Positions 49,601 to 55,600 of a stretch of DNA of 64,000 bases are shown one piece after another. The position numbers were made by a program, and so were the translations under genes. Each line of letters opens with the position of its first letter. Position 1 is the stretch's first letter. The stretch spans positions 372,001 to 436,000 of the forward strand of contig NC_134419.1 of NCBI RefSeq assembly GCF_030867145.1. The letters run 5' to 3'. The notes under the pieces are model-generated. The model had not been told where the DNA came from. It saw nothing but the letters and a program-made list of their open reading frames with translations, and searched no databases. The DNA is from Opisthocomus hoazin (Eukaryota > Chordata > Aves > Opisthocomiformes > Opisthocomidae).

Positions 49601-52600
49601 GTGGTAAACATAAGCAACAAACCTGGTGCAAGATGCGTCTTGGATGAAGGCATGATTTCTTATATTGCAAAATGTAGAGTTTTTACTTTTAAAGTCTGGT
49701 CTAGTGTTCAGGCGATGCGTGGTCTGGTGGGAGGAAGCAACCTGCTGTGCTCCCTGCCCTCCTTCCCCCACCTCCATTCTCTCTCTGGAAATTCTCTTCC
49801 CAGCTTGTCCTCTCTTCTTCTGGTTCCTTCACTGTCTGCAGCTGCTTGAGCTGCCCTGCGCACCTTCTGCTTTCCCCTGCAGCCGGCATGCCCCGAGAGC
49901 AAGGCGGGCCTGGCTCTGGAGGGCAGGAAGGGCAGAGTGGCAGCAGGGAGCAGCGAGACAGTGAACTTCATCTCCAGTCCAGCTTGAGTGGTTTGCACGT
50001 GATTTTGGAGATCTTTATCGTATTCACTGAGATAACAGAAGTGCACTAAAGGACAGTTGCTATGTTTGCAATCTTTTATCAAATGGAGCGCAAGAAACTA
50101 TTCTAAAACTGGAGTCATATTTAGAGGTGCTTTTGGAGGTGTATTTCTAAGCGATTGACGGAGCTAATCTGGTTCATTTCCGTTGTCGGACAAAAATATG
50201 TTAAATGGCTTTGATTTTAACACTTCGATACCTGTGGGCAATGTTCTTCTGTTACACTTCCTGGAATTTTGTCACGCTATCATCAGATGGTGTAATTCAG
50301 AGGTTGATATCAGAGGAGCATCTGTTCCTTTGTGCGTACCAAAGGGAACTAGTGGCCAACGAATGCAGATGTTTTAGTGACAAATACTAAAACAAAATTA
50401 TGTTTGCTATTTGTAGATCAGAGGTCTGCGCGCTCTCTCTCTTCTGCCGGTACTCCGTGCAGCAGTGAAGATGACTCTGATGGTGAAATGGAGAAAGACG
50501 GTGTTATGGGCAAAGAGGAGTATGATATTGAAAAGGCATCTGATAACGCAGCACGTGCACAATACGGAAATGAGCACGGGGAGAATAAACTGCTGAGAAT
50601 GGAGGAAAATCAGGAAACTTTTGCACCGGAAGAGGAAGGAATAGATGAAGCGGAAAAGGCAGAGTCGGAAGATCTAACAGTAGGGGAAGGTACTGGAATT
50701 TTTCATGAAAATATAATGCGAAGACAGCATCAAAGTCCTGCAGTTAATGGAGAACTCAGACAGACTGGGTCGGTGGAAGGTGCTGTACAGGAAGATGGGG
50801 AGAAGAATGCAAGTATCAGGAGCGATGCTGGGGAAGAAAGCCTTCTAGTGCCTTTGGAAAGCAACACGATGGAAGCGGAGGATAGCGATGAAGAGTCTGC
50901 TCAGGGTGACGGAGGAGGTGGTGAGTACAGTCCGTCTGCACAGCTGTGAGTGACTAGCGCATGCAGGTGTTGCTGTGTTTGCCTTTATGCTAAGTCATGG
51001 TCTAGCACAGGGAATGCAGCTGCTGGACTATTTTCAAGCTACAAGAATACCGTGTACTGCTGTGAGCTAAATAACCGCCCAGAATGCCACCTGGGTTTAT
51101 TGTTTGTTTTCTGGTGTTTCCAGTCTAAGGCTTTGGCCAGTCTTTTTTACATGAAGCCTTTTTACATGGCTCCATTTGGGTCTGCCCTGACATTTCAGAC
51201 TTTAAACCAAGCTGAGACAGCTGGATGACTTCTACACCCCTTTTGCTTTTTAATGGTTCTCTTTCTTACCTCCTCTTTTGTAACTTTGTGACAGTTTTTG
51301 AAGATTGCAAACCAGTCCAGAAGGAAACAGCAAAGGCAGATGGAGATGATCGTCATGTGAATTCCGAACCTGAACCTATTGATTCCTGCGTGGGTGAGGA
51401 AGAAGAGAACATAACAAGTACAGAGCGTGATGCCAATGAAGGTGAGGTTGGCCGTCGATCCGGGGACATGGATTAGATCTTCTTCATCTGAGGTCTTGTT
51501 ATAGAAGTGTTTGCCCTTTCCCTTTTCTTTCTAGGCTATCAGACCCTCTCCTTGTGCTCTTTTCTTTCCTAATGTATAAAATCGGGTGATGACTGGCTGA
51601 ATTCTGTGGTCATGTCTAATTAACACTTTTTGGCACTTGGAATGGTGTCGGGTAAAGAATCCAGGCCATGAAAAAACTGGCTGCCAGTCAAGAAAACAGC
51701 TGTGGAAAGCAGGACTCCAGTGAGTTTCCCTTTGCTTCCAGGCAGCGTGGGGCCTCCTTGGGAAAGGCATTGTCAAGACGGGCAGGCTGGGACTGACGGA
51801 CTGGGACCGAACTGCAGCCGAACTGCAGACCTGGTCTCCGTGCTGTACCCTCTTTGTCTCCCAAACTCATCTCTCTGTTCGCAGTTGGCGTAACTGGCAG
51901 TGAGGAAATTGCAGCTTGATCTTGGTTCCCTCCACGAATGTTTCTGGTCCTTGCAACCTTAGCAGTTTATCGCTGGAGACTTGATCTGCCCGACAGAAGA
52001 GCCTTGCGTGTTAAACAGGGGGTGTTAAGGCCAGCCATCCTGCTGCAGCCATGAGCTGTAGTGAAAGTAAATGTTAAGATTCTACTCCGCAGTAGCGACG
52101 AGTCTGAGAAGAGAAGAAAACCATAGGTTAAAACCAGCTTCAGTCTGCACTGTTGCTCTTACATTTCTTTCTTCTGTCCACTAAGAGTTTAAGCTGGCAG
52201 GAACAGGTCATATATATTGTTTTTAAATTGCTAGTTGCGCACTGTCTTGGACTTTGGCACATTAATCCAGGGTGTTGTAAGTTTTTTTTTTTCTGGTCAG
52301 CTGGGAGCCTGTAGATCTTCTTCCTCTGTGTAGTGTAAGAACATAGCCTTTCAAGGTTTGTTGTCTTTCATCCAGAAGATGTATACAGGAGGCTGGAGGT
52401 TCCTTCTCATCTCTGGTCTGTCAGTTATTCTCTTATTTCTCAGTAATTCTTTCTCAGACGAGATTGCTTCTGCCTTGGTCTCATCAGCTGACCACAAACA
52501 ACTGTCCATAGCATTTAATTTCAAAGTCCAGTAGTCTGCATATGTTGATCTTCACAAGGACCTGTATTTGTGATGCATAGACCAGGGCAGGAGAACATGT

Positions 52601-55600
52601 GGTTCCTGTGCAGCCTGACTTCTGTGTCAATTGTCCCTCCAAATCATAGTTGAAACATGTTTGCTTCCCAGGCAGGAGGTCTTTGGAAAGCCTGGAATCT
52701 CCTAGTTGTTAACTTCTCAGGTTCGCATGGTGCCTTGTTTTGAATACTTCAGCGCTGAAGCAGCTTCCCGGTTGCCGTTACCGTTCCTGCCCAAGGCAAG
52801 ACCTCACTTTACAGGAGGGAATACTTTGTAAGCAGCAGCCAGAGTAAATGAACGCCTCTCTCTGCTGGTGAAGCAGGTGAACACGTAGAGTATAGCACGC
52901 ACAACACAGCATTTGGTTTCTTTTAGACAAAGTGAACAAAGCATCTGTGTTACAGGGACTGGCAAAATCCATTACGTTAGACTCAGTCCAGTATTAGCGG
53001 CTGGACAGTTCCAGACACTGTGCTTTTGTGGAGACAGCAATATTTAGCTCTGAGTTTGGATGACAGTTTGGGATGTTTTATTTCATTTTGTACCAAAACT
53101 TCCATTAGAAGTTTCTTAAATGATGACATGTTACTGATTTTGATAGTGGGCCTGAGTGCTCCCAGGTTCAGGAGGCAGGATTTTCAGTGTGAGTGCTGTA
53201 AAAATACGACAGTGATTGATAACTCATAAGTCCATGTATCAAAGAAGAAAAATTTTAAAATACAAGGGACAGAAATCTAGTGGTAAACATAAGCAACAAA
53301 CCTGGTGCAAGATGCGTCTTGGATGAAGTCATGGTTTTTCATATTGCAAAATGTAGAGTTTTCCACTGCCTGTGCAGTTCCCTCTTCTTCCTTAGTTTGA
53401 CCAGCATTTCTTGTCTCGGCCATGCCGGTCTCTTCCCTTCTCTGCCTGACTTCTTACACTTGGGGATCGAGAGCTCTTGCGCTCTGTGGAATACATCCTT
53501 AAAGACCTGCCAGCTCTGTTCTGTTCCCCTGTCCCTGAGGACCGTTTCCCAGGGAGTCCTTCTGACTATCTCCTTGAAGAGCTGGAAATTTGCCCTCCTA
53601 ACATTTAGGGTCCTGACTATGCTCTTCGTTATTCCCGTTTCCCTCAGTAGCATTAGTTCCACCAGCGCGTGGTCACTGCAGCCCAGGCTGCCTCTGATGT
53701 TGACATCCCCAACGAGCTCACTCGCATTGGTGACCACCAGGTCTAGTATCGCATCCCCTCGGGTAGGGGTGCTTATTACCTGGCTTAAGAAGTTGTCCTC
53801 AATGCATTCTAGGAACCTGCTGGATTGCCTACAGCTTGCCGTGTTGCTTTTCCAGCAGATGTCCGGGTGGTTGAAGTCCCCCAGTAGGACGAGAGCCTGC
53901 GAGCGCGAAGCCTCCTGGAGTTGGAGGAAGAACGCTTTGTCTGTCAGCTCCTCTTGATCTGGCGGCCTGTAGTAGACACCAACCACTAGGTTCCCTTTGT
54001 TGCCTCTCTCTCCGATTCTTACCCATAAGCTTTCGACCTGCTCGTGGTTATTCTTCAGGGCCAGCTCTTCACTCTGTAGTGTTTTCTTGATGTAAAGGGC
54101 AACGCCCCCGCCCCTCCTTCCTTGCCTGTCCCTTGTGAACAGCCTGTAGCCATCAAGAGCTACATTTCAGTCGTGGGATTCATCCCACCAAGTTTCCGTG
54201 ATGGCAATCAGGTCGTAGCTTTCCAGCAGCACGATTGCTTCCAACTCCTCCTGTTTGTTTCCCATGCTGCGTGCGTTTGTATAGAGGCATTTCATCTGAG
54301 CTGTCGGCCTCGTTACCTTCATAGCAGAGCACCCCTTTTTTCCCTTGAGGTGTTTCATGGGTATTTTCTTGTTGGCACCTGATACCTCAGGCGCCTCCAG
54401 CTCCCTTCCACAAGACTTCCACATTGCTGCAGTGTCCCTCGCATGCTGCTGGGCAACGGGTTGAGGGCTCCTACTAGCCCCCCATCCCTCTAACCATTGT
54501 GTATCCTCCCCTAGCCTGTCGCTGGCAAGCCTGATAGGTTCCCCTTCCCCCTTCCCCTCTAGTGTAAAGCCCTGTCAATGAGCCCCGCCAGCTCCTGGGC
54601 AAAGATCCTCTTCCCCCTTTGAGAAAGCTGGCTCCCATTTGATGCCAGCAAGCTTGGTGCTGTGTATGTCATCCCGTGGCCAAAGAACCCAAAGTTGTGG
54701 CGGTGACACCAGTCACGGAGCCATGTGTTAGTAGACTGAGTCTGCCTATGTCGCTCAACGTCTCTGCCCACCACTGGAAGGAGCGATGAAAAGATAACCT
54801 GTGCTCCAGATTCCTTTACTAATCGTCCTAGGGCTTTGAATTCTTTTTTAATTACCCTCGGGCTACTTACTGCAACTTTGTCTGCACCCACGTGGAAGAG
54901 CAGCAGAGGATAATAGTGTGAGGGTTGGACCAGTCCAAGAAGTTTCCTAGCAATGTCCTTGACCCGTGCTCCCGGGAGGCAACAGACTTCCCTGAGAGGA
55001 GGGTCTGCCTGGCATATCGGACCCTCTGTTCCCCTCAGCTGGGAGTCTCCTACAACTATGACTCGTCTCTTCCTCCTTGTGGAGCTGGTAGTAATACGAG
55101 AGGGAGGTCCTTCTGATCTTTGTGCCTCCTCAGCTGTGGATGGGTCAGCCCCTGCACCATCCACCGCCTTGTCCTCCACATCTAGAGCCTCATACCTATT
55201 GTGCAGAGGCACCTGTGGAGATGTGGTGGGCAAGGGAAGGGCTGGCCTCCTGCCCCGATTGCGGACCCGCTTCCACTCGCTGTTTTCCTTTACGTCCCTT
55301 CCTGCAGCCTGGTGGGGGGAGGTTACTAGTGCCCTTTGGTCCCGGGCCTTTTTTACAGGTTGTTCCTGGGTAGACTCCTGGGTTGTCAGGGCACGGCTCC
55401 ACCAGTCGATCTCCTGCTCGGCCTCCCTGATGCTCCCTAGCCTATCTACCTCTTCTCTTAGCTCTGCCACCAGGCAGAGCAGATAGTCCACCTGGTCGCA
55501 CCTTGTGCGGCCATTCCCTTTGCTGCTGTCCGTCTCCAGCGCTAGCTGGCGGCACTCGCTGCAGCCAGAGGCCTGGGCAGCCGCGTGCTTTCCAGGGACC

